From NCBI GenBank assembly GCA_948144175.1, contig CANXME010002103.1:124001-188000 (forward strand): 64,000 nt of DNA, written 5' to 3'. Under the pieces are notes generated by a model. It saw nothing but the letters and a program-made list of their open reading frames with translations, did no database searches and was not told where the DNA came from. Below, in pieces: positions 36,428-48,687 of this stretch. Positions within the stretch are counted from its first letter, which is position 1. Every line of letters starts with the position of its first letter. Both the position numbers and the translations under genes were made by a program. Source of the stretch: Closterium sp. NIES-65. Taxonomy: Eukaryota; Streptophyta; Zygnematophyceae; Desmidiales; Closteriaceae.

Positions 36428-37744
36428 ATGGCTACCCCTAGTGTCCTAGCTTTTGACGCTGAGGGTCGCGCCATTGATTTTGAGGTCTGGTTAGACGACC
36501 TGCAGCTGTTCTTACAGTGCGACAGGGCTGACGACCTTTCTCTCTTTGATCTCACCTCTGGCGCCTCTCCTGCTCCTGCTGCTGATGCTGATCCCGCTAT
36601 CCGCTCTAAGTGGGCCACCCGCGATGCTGCTGCACGTCTTGCTGTGCGTCGCCACCTCCCTACCTCTGAGCGTGCGCACTTTAGTCAGTACAAGAGTGCT
36701 CAGACCTTGTACGACGCTGTAGTTGCGCGCTACTCCTCCCCTGCCACTACTGCACTGAGCCGTCTCATGCTTCCCTACCTCTTTCCTGACCTCTCTGCCT
36801 TTCCCACTGTCGCTGACCTCATTACGCACCTCCGCACTAGTGACACTCGCTACCGCGCCGCCCTTCCTGCTGAGTTCTGCGCTAAGAACCCCCCCCCCAT
36901 GTACATCGCTCTCTACTACGTAGTCGCGTGCCTCCCTGACTCCCTTCGCGTCGTCAGGGACCACTTTCTCGCAGTCTGTCCCACCACCCTCACCGTCGAC
37001 CTCCTCGAGAAGGCCCTCCTCGCAGCGGAGAAGAGCATAGACGCTGTAGGTGCTTCTCGTGGTGACCCTCGCACCCCCATCTTTGAGGGGTGCTCTCCTT
37101 CCCCCTTGCTGCCCTCTGTTGCCTCTGCTGCTGCTGCCGACCTGCTTGGTCTTGAGTCGGTCGGCGTGGCGTCTGCCCCTAGTGGGAGACGTCGCTCCAG
37201 CAAGGGCAAGGGGGGCAAGGGCGCGGGTGGAGCTGGAGGGGGCGGTGGCGGTGGCGGCGGTGGCGGCGGAGGGAGTGGGGGTGGCGGCGGGACTAGTGGT
37301 GGAGGTGGTGGTGGTGGTGGCAGCAGTGGCGGAGACGGTGGTGGTGGTGCCAGCGGTGGTGGTGGAGGCAGCGGCGGAGGTGGAGGCGGCGGAGGTGGAG
37401 GCGGTGGAGGCGGCAGCGGAGGAGGCGGTGGTGGTGGAGGAGGTGGAGCTGGTCGAGGTGGTACCCAGCAGCGTAGCGGCGGTGGTGGTGGCCAGCGCTC
37501 GCAGCGGCAGCAGCAGCAGCGCTCGCGGGACATCCCTCCGCCTCAGCAGCTTCGTGAGTGGTACGCTGGGCGTCAGAGGGGTGGGGGTACTGGTCCCTGC
37601 ACCTACGTTCTTCGTTCCGGCGACCGCGCGGGTGAGCAGTGTGGGGGTGCCCACGCCACCCAGCGCTGCTTTGGCCGCCTGACGGACGCTTGGCGTCAGC
37701 AGTTCCCTGGGGCTAGTGAGATCCCTCGCTGGGATGAGCTCTAA
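36428..37744 (+). CDS. Gag of copia B
   Basis: Starts MATPSVLAFDAEG at ATG 36428 (an in-frame ATG lies at 36404). The first 200 residues are the copia Gag core (LQLFLQC, YDAVVARYSS, LPYLFP, TRYRAALPAEF). Then comes a long poly-Gly/Ser region with over 100 glycines (37220-37460), an Arg/Gln segment and a Cys/His cluster (C...CGGAHATQRC). Gag packages the element RNA into particles. The frame ends RWDEL-stop at 37744, where A reads through (RWGELSRAG). B lacks one base there, so Gag is separated from Pol either by a mutation or by a frameshift site. Confidence 0.85.
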   Translation: MATPSVLAFDAEGRAIDFEVWLDDLQLFLQCDRADDLSLFDLTSGASPAPAADADPAIRSKWATRDAAARLAVRRHLPTSERAHFSQYKSAQTLYDAVVARYSSPATTALSRLMLPYLFPDLSAFPTVADLITHLRTSDTRYRAALPAEFCAKNPPPMYIALYYVVACLPDSLRVVRDHFLAVCPTTLTVDLLEKALLAAEKSIDAVGASRGDPRTPIFEGCSPSPLLPSVASAAAADLLGLESVGVASAPSGRRRSSKGKGGKGAGGAGGGGGGGGGGGGGSGGGGGTSGGGGGGGGSSGGDGGGGASGGGGGSGGGGGGGGGGGGGGSGGGGGGGGGGAGRGGTQQRSGGGGGQRSQRQQQQRSRDIPPPQQLREWYAGRQRGGGTGPCTYVLRSGDRAGEQCGGAHATQRCFGRLTDAWRQQFPGASEIPRWDEL

Positions 37745-37747
37745 GGG

Positions 37748-40700
37748 CTGGTGTAGCGATCTTTGATCTTGATTTTGATGCTATCCTTGCTGCTATGTAT
37801 GTTGTGGATTATAGTGAGGAGAATGAGGGTTACCGTTGTTTCCAGCCCGACCCAGGCATTGGTACTGCTGCGCTAGGTGCTTGTGAGGCTGCTGCTCTAG
37901 GTGCCAGTGCGTCTGTGCTCTCAGGTACTGGTGAGACTGCGCTCTCAGATACTGCGTCGTCCTCGTCCTCCCTCACTTTCACACTTGACTCCGGAGCTTC
38001 TCGCTCCTTCTTTCGAGACCGCACTACCCTTACGCCGCTCGGCCGGCCGGTTGCGGTCTCCCTTGCTGACCCCTCTGGGGGTCCTGTCCTGTCTCACTTC
38101 TCCACTGTCCTCCCGTGTCCGGCTGCCCCTTCGGGCACCCTGTCGGGTCTGTACCTTCCCTCGTTCTCTACGAACTTGGTGAGTGGAGCGGACCTGCAGG
38201 ATGTGGGGGTTCACCAGTTCACTCCTGCGAGTCAGCGGGTGACCCACTGCACGGAGGCACGCACAGGCCGACACCTGGCCACTTTCTCGCGTCGGCCGGG
38301 GTCGAGTCTCTACACCCTGACCGTTGAGTCTCCTCCTGTCCCTACGTCTGGTCAGGTGGCTGCGTCGGGTCAGGTGCTTGCTGCTGCGTCCCGGTCAGGT
38401 CCTGAGTCTGCCCCCTGTTCTTGTCGCCTCCTGTCTCACGAGACTCTCCTGTGGCACCACCGTCTTGGCCACCCCTCCTTGCCCCGTCTTCGGAGCATGG
38501 CTTCCCGTGTCCTTGTCTCTGGTCTTCCCCAGTCTCTCCCTCCTCTCCCCTCCGGGCCAGGACCTTCCTGTGTCCCCTGTGTCGAGGGTCGCCTCCGGGC
38601 TACTCCTCACTCCTCCCACTTCCCCCCGACAGAGGCTCCCCTGCAGACGCTTCACATGGATGTGTGGGGCCCAGCCCCCGTCCGTGGGCAGGGTTACGAG
38701 CGCTACTTCCTGTTGGTGGTTGACGACTACTCGCGTTACACCACAGTCCTCCCCTTGCGCAGCAAGGGTGCGGTCACTGAGGTGCTGATCGACTGGATCC
38801 GCGAGGCTCGTCTCCAGCTCAGGAAGAGCTTTGGCTCGGACTTTCCTGTTCTGCGTCTGCACTCGGACAGAGGCGGAGAGTTCTCTTCTCGCCTTCTGCG
38901 GGACTACTGTCGTGCACGGGGGATCCGCCAGACCTTCACGCTTCCGGACTCACCACAGCAAAATGGGATTGCTGAGCGCCGCATTGGCATGGTCATGGAT
39001 GTCGCTCGTACGTCCATGATGCATGCGGCTGCCCCCCATTTTCTGTGGCCGTTTGCGGTGAGGTACGCGGCGCATCAGATCAACCTTCACCCCCGGGTCT
39101 CTCGGTCTGCGATGTCCCCAGCCTTGCTGTGGACGGGGAAGGTTGGCGATGCGTCTGTGTTCCGTGTCTGGGGATCTCGGGCGTTTGTCCGCGACTTGTC
39201 TGCGGACAAGCTGTCCCGTCGTGCTGCTCCCTGTGTCTTCCTTGGCTTCCCCACTGACGCCCCAGGGTGGCAGTTTTACCACCCCTCCTCTCGTCGTGTT
39301 CTGTCCTCCCAGGACGTCACGTTCGACGAGTCAGTCCCCTTCTACCGCCTCTTCCCCTACCGCACTCCTTCCCTCCCCCCTCCCCCGGACTTCCTTGTGC
39401 CGGTTCCCCCCCCGGTAGACCCCCTCCCCCCTCAGGTTCCTGCCCCCTCAGGTGTGTCCCAGGTAGACGCCGTTGACCCGGTCGAGGTTACTGGTGACTC
39501 TGGTGCTGCTGCGGGTGCTGAGCTTGGGGGTGCTGACTCTGGGGGTGCTGTGCGCGGGGGTGCTGAGCCTGGGGGTGCTACTGCTGGGGGTGCTGGGCCT
39601 GAGGGTGCTACTGCGGAGGGTGCGGAGCCTGGGGGTGCTGGGCCGAGGGGTGCTGTGCCTGGAGGTGCTGGGTCTGGGGGTGCTGGGTCGGGAGCTGCTG
39701 AGCCTGGGGGTGCTGAGCTGGGAGCTGCTGAGCCTGGGGGTTCTGCGTCTGGGGCTGCTGAGCCTGGGGTTTCTCCTGCTGCTGCGTCTCGCCGGGAGCC
39801 CCTCTCTCCACAGGAGCTGCGCGAGTGGTTCGCTCGCCGCTGGAGGCGTGCTGCTGAGTCTGGAGGTGCTGCTGGAGCTGGAGCTGGAGCTTCTTCGACC
39901 GTCGAGGGTGCGGGTGCTGCTGGTCCCGGAGCTGCTGGACCTGCGGGTCCTCCTGGAGCTGGAGCTGCTGCGGGCGCTGGTGCTGAGCCTACTTCTGTTG
40001 GTTATGCCGCTGGAGGTGTGGGTGGCGCTGGTGCTGTCGCTGAGGGTGCTGGTGCTGTCCCTGCTGCGTCTGGAGCTGCCGCGCGGCCTCGGCCGTACTT
40101 CGTTCCGCTCCTGCAGCAGGTTCTTGGTCTTTCTCCTCCGGTAGAGGGTCCACCGCCTGTCCAGTCACAGTCCCTGCTGGAGCCTTTCTCTCCGCTGCCT
40201 GCTCCCTCTCCTTACACTAGTCCTACTGGAGGTCTTGCTGAGCGTTGTGAGCCTGCGTCTCGTCCCGCGTCGCCTGTTCGTGCTGCTCGCGCTAGTGGTC
40301 GCAGTTCGCGTCAGCGTCCTCCTCCTGTCCCTGGCACGCACCGGATGTCTTTGCGTCCGTCCACTGCTCCTCTGCGTGCCTCTTTGCCTTCTCCTCCTGA
40401 GTCCTCTCTTCCTGCGCTTGCCGACCCTGGGTCGGACTCTCTTCGTGCTGCCAGTCCTACTGTCACGCGTCTGCTTGCTACTGTCGTCACTGACCCCTCT
40501 TTTGAGTCCACTGCTGCGTCTGCTCTAGTCGCTGAGCTCGTCGACTTTGCTGCTCGCTGTCGTCTCGACTACGCTGCTAGTCTTGTTGCTGAGTCTGCGT
40601 CTGTCTGTCCTCCGTCCGTCGGGGGTGAGTGTGCTCTTGGCACGGACGTCCAAGAGGACAGGCAGGAGGAGTTACAGTGTCTAGCGACTGCTTCACCTCA

Positions 40701-42330
40701 TCTCGCGTCTGTACTGCTTGCCCCTGAGGGAGACCCGGATGCACTAGACATCCCGACTCCGCGTTCTTACGCGGAGGTCGTAGAGGGTCCCTACTCCTCT
40801 CAGTGGCAGGCAGCTATGGATGCAGAGATGGCTTCCTGGAAGTCCACAGGCACCTACGTAGACGCGGTTCCCCCTCCTGGGGCGAACATCGTCAGTGGCA
40901 TGTGGATCTTCAGGGTGAAGCGGCCGCCGGGCTCTCCACCTGTCTTCAAGGCACGGTACGTTGCTCGTGGCTTCAGTCAGCGGCAGGGAGTTGACTACTT
41001 TCAGACCTTCTCTCCCACCCCGAAGATGACTACTCTTCGGGTGCTGCTGCACATAGCCGCTCAGCGCGACTACGAGCTTCACTCTCTCGACTTCAGCACT
41101 GCGTTCTTGCAGGGTAGCCTGCACGAGGAGATCTGGCTTCGCCGTCCACCTGGCTTCACTGGGACTTTCCCCCCTGGCACCCAGTGGAGCCTCCGACGGC
41201 CAGTCTACGGTCTCCGCCAGGCACCGCGTGAGTGGCACGACACACTGAGGACTACGCTTGCGGCTCTTGGGTTTGCTCCTTCTACTGCTGACCCGTCGCT
41301 GTTTCTTCGCACCGACACTTCCCTGCCGCCGTTCTACATCCTCGTGTACGTCGACGACTTGGTCTTTGCCACAGCGGACACTGCTAGACTCGCCTACGTG
41401 AAGTCCGAACTGCTGAAGAGACACACGTGCACAGACCTGGGTGAACTGCGCAGCTACCTTGGCTTGCAGATCACTCGGGACAGAGCACGCCGCACCATTA
41501 CCTTGACTCAGTCACACATGGTGCAGCAGGTCCTTCAGCGCTTCGGCTTCACGTACTCCTCGCCTCAGGCCACTCCTCTGCCTACTCGCCACTCACTCTC
41601 AGCTCTGCCTTCGAATGAGTCCGTAGAGTCGAGTGGTCCGTATGCAGAGCTTGTTGGCTGCCTCATGTACCTGATGACCTGCACACGACCTGACCTTGCA
41701 TACCCTCTGAGCATTCTTGCTCGCTATGTTGCTCCTGGGAGACACAGACCAGAGCACATGGCTGCAGCGAAGAGGGTATTGCGCTACCTGTGCAGCACGT
41801 CGGGCATGGGGCTAGTGCTTGGAGGGCGGAGTCCAGTGGTCCTTACCGGCCACGCGGACGCTTCTTGGGCTGACGACCAGGCTACGCAGCGGTCGTCACA
41901 GGGTTACACCTTCAGCCTTGGTTCCGGCTCTGTCTCGTGGCGGTCTACTCGCTCGTCTTCGGTTCTCGGCTCCAGTTGTGAGGCTGAGATCTACGCCGGG
42001 GCCATGGCTGCACAGGAGCTTCGCTGGCTCACCTACCTGCTGATTGACGTTGGAGAGCCGCCTCGTTCTCCTCCAGTGCTGTACGTAGACAACAAGGCCA
42101 TGCTGGCCTTGTGTCGAGAGCAGCGCTTGGAGCACAGAACGAAGCACATTGCTCTCCGCTACTTCCTTGCTCGTGAGCTGCAGCAGCATGGTCAGTTGCG
42201 ACTTGCGTACGTGGCCTCTGAGGCCAACACTGCTGATGTGTTCACCAAGGCACTCGCGCCTTGTGACCATCAGCGCTTTTGCACCCAGCTGGGTCTTGTG
42301 CCTGTCTTGCCTCACTTGCTCTCCTCTTGA
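37748..42330 (+). CDS. Pol of copia B (PR-IN-RT-RNaseH)
   Basis: Open to 42330 with no internal stop, and with recognisable coding from about 37748 (VAIFDLDFDAIL in A's equivalent; ATG at 37795). Order: protease DSGASRSFF near 37987; GAG-pre-integrase HHRLGHPSLPR near 38456; integrase catalytic core with HSDRGGEF near 38863 and PQQNGIAERR; a low-complexity (GGAEP)n linker about 39480-40080; RT with FKARYVARGF, DFSTAFLQG and YVDD near 41347; RNase H with DASWADD, EAEIYAGAM and VDNKAML. The stop follows LPHLLSS. All catalytic motifs look intact. Translation would need the upstream frame restored or its own initiation. Confidence 0.9.
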
Positions 42331-42545
42331 CTTCACTTGTACTGTGACATATATATATACCTGCTCTTGCTTGTCTAGTTCTATATATATATATGTCTGT
42401 ACTCCTGCATGTGAACTGGCCTCTGGCCCTGCTCTTGTGCTCGGACTGTGTGGTGACATTGTGATCCACCATGAGCTTGCTCTGCTTTGCTTTACCTGAC
42501 TGGTCTTGTGACCCCTTGTTCTCCCCCACTTTGCCTATGGGGGTG

Positions 42546-42673
42546 TGTCAGATTTATATGACATAGTTTCTGTAGGCTATAGTGGGGTAGCACATATTGG
42601 GTACAGGGTTTCTAGGGTTGCATTTGTACCCAATCTTCCATAGTCATTTCATTCATGTTTTCCTTACTTCACA
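42546..42673 (+). repeat. 3' LTR of copia B
   Basis: 128 bp, near-identical to 35261-35388, preceded by a polypurine tract and followed by the CATCA duplication. Confidence 0.95.
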
Positions 42674-45600
42674 CATCACTCTCTATTATATTGTCACTCG
42701 CCTCCCTGACTCCCTTCGCGTAGTCAGGGACCACTTCCTCTCAGTCTGTCACACCACTCTCACTGATGACCTCCTAGAGAAGGCCCTCCTAGCAGCGGAG
42801 AAGAGCATAGTCGCTGTAGGAGCCTCTCGTGGTGACCCTCGCACCCCCATCTTTGAGGGGTGTTCCCCTTCCCCCTTGTTGCCCTCTGTCGCCTCTGCCG
42901 CTGCGGCCGACCTCGTTGGTCTTGAGTCGGTCGGTGCGGCGTCTGCCCCTTGCGGGAGACGCCGCTCTGGCAAGGGCAAGGGGGGCAAGGGCGCGGGTGG
43001 GGCTAGCGGGGGTGGTGGAGGTGGCGGTGGGGGCGGCGGGGGGAGTGGGGGTGGCGGTGGGAGTGGTGGCGGGGGTGGAGGTGGCAGTGGCAGCGGCCGA
43101 GGCGGAGGCGGCGGTGGCGGTAGCGGTGGGAGCGGAGGCGGCGGTGGCGGCGGAGGTGGAGGCGGCGGTGGTGGAGGAGGTGGAGCTGGTCGGGGTGGTA
43201 CTTCTCAGCGGAGCGGCTCCGGGAGTGGTCAGCGCCAGCAGCAGCAGCAGCAGCGTTCTCGGGACATCCCCCACCCTCAGCAGCTCCGTGAGTGGTACAC
43301 GCAGCGTCAGAGTGGTGGGGGTTTTGGCCCGTGCACCTACGTCCTCCGCTCCGGCGACCGCGCAGGTGAGCAGTGTGGGGGTGCTCACCCCACCCAGCGC
43401 AACTTTGGCCGCCTGACGGACACTTGGCGTCAGCAGTTCTCGGAGGCTAGTGAGATCCCCCGCTGGGGAGAGCTGTCTAGGGCAGGCGTAGCTATCTTTG
43501 ATCTTGACTTTGATGCTATCCTTGCTGCCATGTATGCTGTGACTATTAGTGATGAGGGTGACTGTTACCAGTGTTTCCCGCCCAACCTGGGCATTGGTAC
43601 TGCTGCTCTAGGTACTGGTGAGGCTGCTGCTCTAGGTGCCAGTGCGTCCGCGCCCTCAGGTGCTGGTGAGTCTGCGCTCTCAGGTACCACGTCGGCTTCG
43701 GCCTCCCTCACCTTCACACTTGACTCAGGGGCTTCTCGCTCCTTCTTTCGAGACCGCACCACACTCACGCCGCTTGGTCGGCCAGTTGCAGTCTCCCTGG
43801 CAGACCCCTCTGGGGGTCCTGTCCTCTCTCACTTCTCCACTGTCCTCCCGTGTCCGGCTGCCCCCTCTGGCACCTTGTCTGGTCTTTACCTCCCCTCGTT
43901 CTCTACGAACTTGGTGAGTGGTGCTGACCTGCAGGATACGGGGGTTCACCAGTTTACTCCTGCGAGTCAGCGGGTGACCCACTGCTCGGACGCTTGCACA
44001 GGCCGGCACCTGGCCACGTTTACGCGTCGGCCGGGGTCGAGCCTCTACACCCTGACCACTGGGTCTCCTCCTGTCCCTGCGTCTAGCCAGGTAGCTGCGT
44101 CGGGTCAGGTGTTTGCTGCAGCGTCCAGGTCTGGTCCTGAGTCTGCCCCCTGCTCGTGTCGCCTCCTGTCTCACGAGACTCTCCTCTGGCACCACCGCCT
44201 TGGTCACCCCTCCCTGCCTCGTCTCCGAGGCATGGCTTCCCGTGTCCTTGTCTCTAGTCTTCCCCGGTCCCTCCCTCCCCTTCCTCCGGGGCCTGGTCCT
44301 TCCTGTGTTCCCTGTGTCGAGGGGCGGCTCCGCGCTGCCCCTCACTCCTCTCAGTTTCCCCTGACAGAGGCCCCGCTGCAGACGCTTCACATGGACGTGT
44401 GGGGCCCTGCCCGCGTCCGTGGACAGGGTCACAAGCGCTACTTCCTGCTGGTGGTTGACGACTACTCGCGTTACACCACAGTCTTCCCCTTGCGCAGCAA
44501 GGGTGATGTCGCTGAGGTGTTGATCGACTGGATCCGCGCAGCTCGTCTCCAGCTTAGGAGGAGCTTCGGCTCAGACTTTCCTGTTCTGCGTCTGCACTCT
44601 GACCGAGGCGGAGAGTTCTCCTCTGGCCTTCTGCGAGCCTACTGTCGTGCGCGAGGCATCCGCCAGACCTTTACGCTTCCGGACTCTCCACAGCAAAATG
44701 GGATTGCTGAGCGCCGCATTGGCATGGTCATGGACGTCGCTCGTACGTCCATGATGCATGCGGCTGCCCCCCATTTTCTGTGGCCGTTTGCGGTTCGGTA
44801 CGCGGCGCATCAGATCAACCTTCACCCCAGGGTCTCCAGACCGGAGACCTCCCCAGCCTTGCTGTGGACGGGGAAGGTCGGCGATGCGTCTACGTTCCGT
44901 GTCTGGGGATCTCGGGCGTTTGTCCGCGACTTGTCTGCGGACAAGCTGTCCCCTCGTGCTGCTCCCGGTGTCTTCCTTGGCTTCCCCCCTGACGCCCCTG
45001 GGTGGCAGTTCTACCACCCCACCTCTCGTCGTGTTCTGTCCTCCCAGGACGTCACGTTGGACGAGTCAGTACCCTACTACCGCCTCTTCCCCTACCGCAC
45101 TCCTTCCCTCCCCCCGCCACCGCACTTCCTTGTGCCAGGTCCCCCCCTGATAGACCCCCTCCCCCCTCAGGGTCCTGCCCCTTCAGGTGTGTCCCAGGTA
45201 GATGCAGTTGAGCCGGTCGAGGTTGCTGGTGACTCTGGTACTGCTGCGGGTGCTGAGCCTGGGGGTGCTGACTCTGGGGGTGCTGCGCGCGTGGGTGCTG
45301 AGCCTGGGGGTGCTGCGTCTGGGGATGGTGTGATTGGGGGTGCTGAGACTGGGGGTGCCGAGCCTGGGGGTGCTACGACTTGGGGTGCTGAGCCTGGGGG
45401 TGCTACGACTGGGGGTGCTGAGCCTGGGGATCCTTCGCCTGGGGGTGCTGCATCTGGAGCTGCTGAGCCTGAGGGTGCTGAGTCTGGAGCTACTGAGCCT
45501 GGGGGTGCGGAGCCCGCGGCCGCTGGACCTGCTAGGGTGGCGTCTGGCGGTGCTGGGCCTGCTGGCTCTCCGGTTGCTTCGTCTCGGCGGGAGCCACTCT

Positions 45601-48356
45601 CTCCACAGGAGCTGCGCGAGTGGTTTGCCCGGCGCTGGAGGCGTCCTACTGGAGCTGGTGCTTCTTCGGCTGCTGAGGGTGCTGGTGTCGCCGGTCTCGG
45701 AGGTGCCAGTCGTGCGAGTACTACTGGAGTCGGAGCTGCTGAGGGTGTTGGCGCTGAGGCTACTGCTGTCAGTCCTGGCGACGGTCCTCCTGTGGGTGTT
45801 ACTGGTGCTGCTGGAGGTACTAGAGCTGGAGGTGCTGTTGACGCTGGTGCTGCCGCTGGGGGTGCTGGTGCTGTCCCTGCTGTGTCTGGAGTCGCCGCGC
45901 GGCCTCGGCCGTACTTTGTTCCGCTCCTTCAGCAGGTTCTTGGTCTTCCTCCTCCCTTAGAGTGTCCACCGCCTGTCCAGTCGCAGTCACAGTTACCACC
46001 GGTCTCCCCACAACCTTCTCCTTCTCCGTACACTGGTCCTACTGGAGGTCTTGCTGAGCGTCGTGAGCCTGCGTCTCGTCCTGCGTCGCCTGTTCGTGCT
46101 GCTCGCACTAGTGGTCGCAGTTCGCGTCAGCGTCCTCCTCCTGTCCCTGGCACGCACCGGATGTCTCTGCGTCCGTCCACTGCTCCTCTGCGTGCCCCTT
46201 TGCCCTCTCCTCCTGAGTCCTCTCTTCCTGTGCTTGCCGACCCTGAGTCGGACTCTCTTCGTGCTGCCAGTCCTACTGTCACGCGTCTCCTTGCTACTGT
46301 CGTCACAGACCCCTCCTTTGAGTCCACTGCTGCGTCTGCTCTTGTTGCTGAGCTCGTCGACTTTGCTGCTCACTGTCGTCTAGACTACGCTACTAGTCTT
46401 GTTGCTGAGTCTGCGTCTGTCTGTCCTCCGTCTGTCGGGGGTGAGTGTGCTCTTGGCACGGACGTCCTTGAGGACAGGCAGGAGGAGTTCCAGTGTCTGG
46501 CTGCTGCTTCACCTCATCTCGCGTCTGTACTGCTTGCTCCTGAGGGAGACCCGGATGCACTAGACATCCCGACTCCGCGCTCTTACGCGGAGGCCGTAGA
46601 GGGTCTCTACTCCTCTCAGTGGCAGGCAGCTATGGATGCAGAGATGGCTTCCTGGAAGTCCACAGGCACCTACGTTGACGCGGTTCCCCCTCCAGGGGCG
46701 AACATCGTCAGTGGCATGTGGATCTTCAGGGTGAAGCGGCCGCCGGGCTCTCCACCTCTCTTCAAGGCGCGGTACGTGGCTCGTGGCTTCAGTCAGCGGC
46801 TGGGAGTTGACTACTTTCAGACCTTCTCTCCCACCCCGAAGATGACCACTCTTCGGGTGCAACTACACGTAGCCGCTCAGCTTGACTACGAGCTTCACTC
46901 CCTTGACTTCAGCACTGCTTTCCTGCAGGGTAGCCTTCACGAGGAGATCTGGTTGCGCCGTCCCCCTGGCTTCACTGGGACTTTCCCTCCTGGCACCTAG
47001 TGGAGCCTCCGACGGCCAGTCTACAATCTCTGCCAGGCACCGCGCGAGTGGCACGACTTACTGAGGACTACACTTGCGGCTCTTGGTTTTGCTCCCTCTA
47101 CTGCTGACCCGTCGCTGTTTCTACGCACCGACACCTCTCTGCCGCCGTTCTTCATCCTCGTGTACGTCGACGACTTGGTGTTAGCCACAGCTGACACTGC
47201 TGGACTCGCCCACGTGAAGTCCGAGCTGCAGAAGAGACACACGTGCACAGACCTGGGTGAACTGCGCAGCTACCTTGGCTTGCAGATCACCCGGGACAGA
47301 GCACGCCGCACCATTACCCTGACTCAGTCATACATGGTGCAGCAGGTCCTTCAGCGCTTTGGCTTCACATACTCCTCGCCTCAGGCCACTCCTCTGTTTA
47401 CTCGCCACTCGCTCTCAGCTCTGCCTTCGGATGAGTCCGTAGAGTCGAGTGGCCCGTACCCAAAGCTTGTTGGCTGCCTCATGTACCTGATGACCTGCAC
47501 ACGACCTGACCTTGCATACCCTCTTAGCATTCTTGCACGCTATGTTGCTCCTGGGAGACACAGACCAGAGCACATGGCTGCAGCGAAGAGGGTGTTGCGC
47601 TACTTGTGCAGTACGTCGGGCATGGGGCTAGTGCTTGGAGGGCGGAGTCCAGTGGTCCTCACTGGGTACGCGGACGCTTCTTGGGCAGACGACCAGGCTA
47701 CGCAGCGGTCGTCACAGGGTTACACCTTCAGCCTTGGTTCCGGTTCTGTTTCGTGGCGGGCTACTCGCTCGTCTTCTGTTCTCGGCTCCAGTTGTGAGGC
47801 TGAGATCTACGCCGGGGCCATGGCTGCACAGGAGCTTCGCTGGCTTACCTACCTGCTGATTGACCTCGGAGAGCCGCCTCGTTCTCCTCCGGTGCTGTAC
47901 GTAGACAACAAGGCCATGCTAGCCTTGTGTCGAGAGCAGCGCCTGGAGCATAGAACGAAGCACATTGCTCTCTGCTACTTTCTTGCTCGTGAGTTGCAGC
48001 AGCGTGGTCAGTTGCGACTTGCGTACGTGGCCTCTGAGGCCAACACTGCTGATGTTTTCACCAAGGCACTTGCGCCTTGTGATCATCAGCGCTTCTGTAC
48101 TCAGCTTGGTCTTGTGCCTGTCTTGCCTCACTTGCTCACCTCTTGACCTTGCTTGTACTGTTACATATATATACACCTGCGCTTGCTTATCTAGCTTTCT
48201 ATATATATGTACTCATGCATGTGAACTGGCCTTGCAGCCTTGAACTTGTGCTCGGAATGTGTGGTGACTTTGTGATCCACCCTGAGCTTGCTTTGCTTTG
48301 CTTTGCTTGACTGGTCTTGTGACCGCTTGTTCTCCCCCACTTTGCCTATGGGGGTG

Positions 48357-48487
48357 TGTCAGAACATCATAGCTTATGCTTTTGTGTAGGCTGTATTGGG
48401 GTAGCCCATATGGGGTACAACCCAATTAGGGTTAGTACTTGTACCCAACTGTTTCATAGTTCACTCATTCTCGTTCACACTTTCTCA
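48357..48487 (+). repeat. 3' LTR of copia A
   Basis: 131 bp, near-identical to 33689-33819, followed by the target duplication AAGGC. Confidence 0.95.
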
Positions 48488-48492
48488 AAGGC

Positions 48493-48687
48493 CTCATCAG
48501 ACAGATAGACTACTATAGCCTATTATTTCCACATGCACGCGACACTAAGTAAGTCGTATGTGAAGGCAAGCATTGGCTCGCTTCCCAGCTCTCGCCTCTC
48601 GCCTTGCCCAGGCTCGCTCAGGTAGCCACGAGATGGCCGGCCGAGCAACGCCCAAAATAGTCGAGCGACGACTGAATCAGCTGGGCG
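48493..48687. other. short host segment between copia A and F-box gene
   Basis: About 200 bp of original flank, continuing the sequence interrupted at 33688. No promoter elements can be named with confidence. Confidence 0.5.

Larger units (their letters stand above)
35261..42673 (+). mobile_element. Ty1/copia retrotransposon B nested in copia A
   Basis: The LTRs 35261-35388 and 42546-42673 are 128 bp, start TGTCAGATTT, end TTCACA and differ at about three positions. The target duplication CATCA lies at 35256-35260 and 42674-42678 inside A's gag. Primer-binding site TGGTATAGAGCGGG follows the 5' LTR, and the PPT TATGGGGGTG precedes the 3' LTR. Removing B restores A's gag reading frame. B is a related but distinct subfamily: internal proteins are very similar, LTRs are diverged. 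Confidence 0.96.
34780..48146 (+). pseudogene. Gag-Pol polyprotein of copia A, disrupted
   Basis: Part one, 34780-35260, starts MASPSLLAFDAEG and is cut by element B after NPPPMYI. Part two resumes at 42674 (TLYYIVTRLPDSL) and runs to the stop at 48146, apart from one TAG at 46998-47000 where element B has a Gln codon (PPGTQWSLRR). Order: Gag with a poly-Gly region and a Cys/His cluster (CGGAH...C); protease DSGASRSFF near 43715; integrase zinc-binding HHRLGHPS, catalytic HSDRGGEF near 44594 and PQQNGIAERR; (EPGGA)n linker; RT with YVDD near 47160; RNase H DASWADD, EAEIYAGAM and the final ADVFTKAL. Two insults, the insertion and the nonsense codon, make it inactive. Confidence 0.9.
33689..48487 (+). 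mobile_element. Ty1/copia retrotransposon A (outer), interrupted by element B
   Basis: The 5' LTR 33689-33819 and 3' LTR 48357-48487 are both 131 bp, start TGTCAGAACA, end TCTCA and differ at about four positions. The 5-bp target duplication AAGGC is at 33684-33688 and 48488-48492. The primer-binding site right after the 5' LTR reads TGGTATCGAGCAGG, similar to plant initiator tRNA-Met sites. The polypurine tract TATGGGGGTG precedes the 3' LTR. A GC-rich repeat leader, gag, then element B (35261-42673), then the rest of gag-pol follow. Gene order PR-IN-RT-RH identifies Ty1/copia. Confidence 0.95.

Noticed and set aside
36512..37654. 380-codon minus-strand ORF opposite copia B gag
   Set aside because: It mirrors the codon pattern of the Gly-rich gag; the plus strand carries all recognisable motifs.
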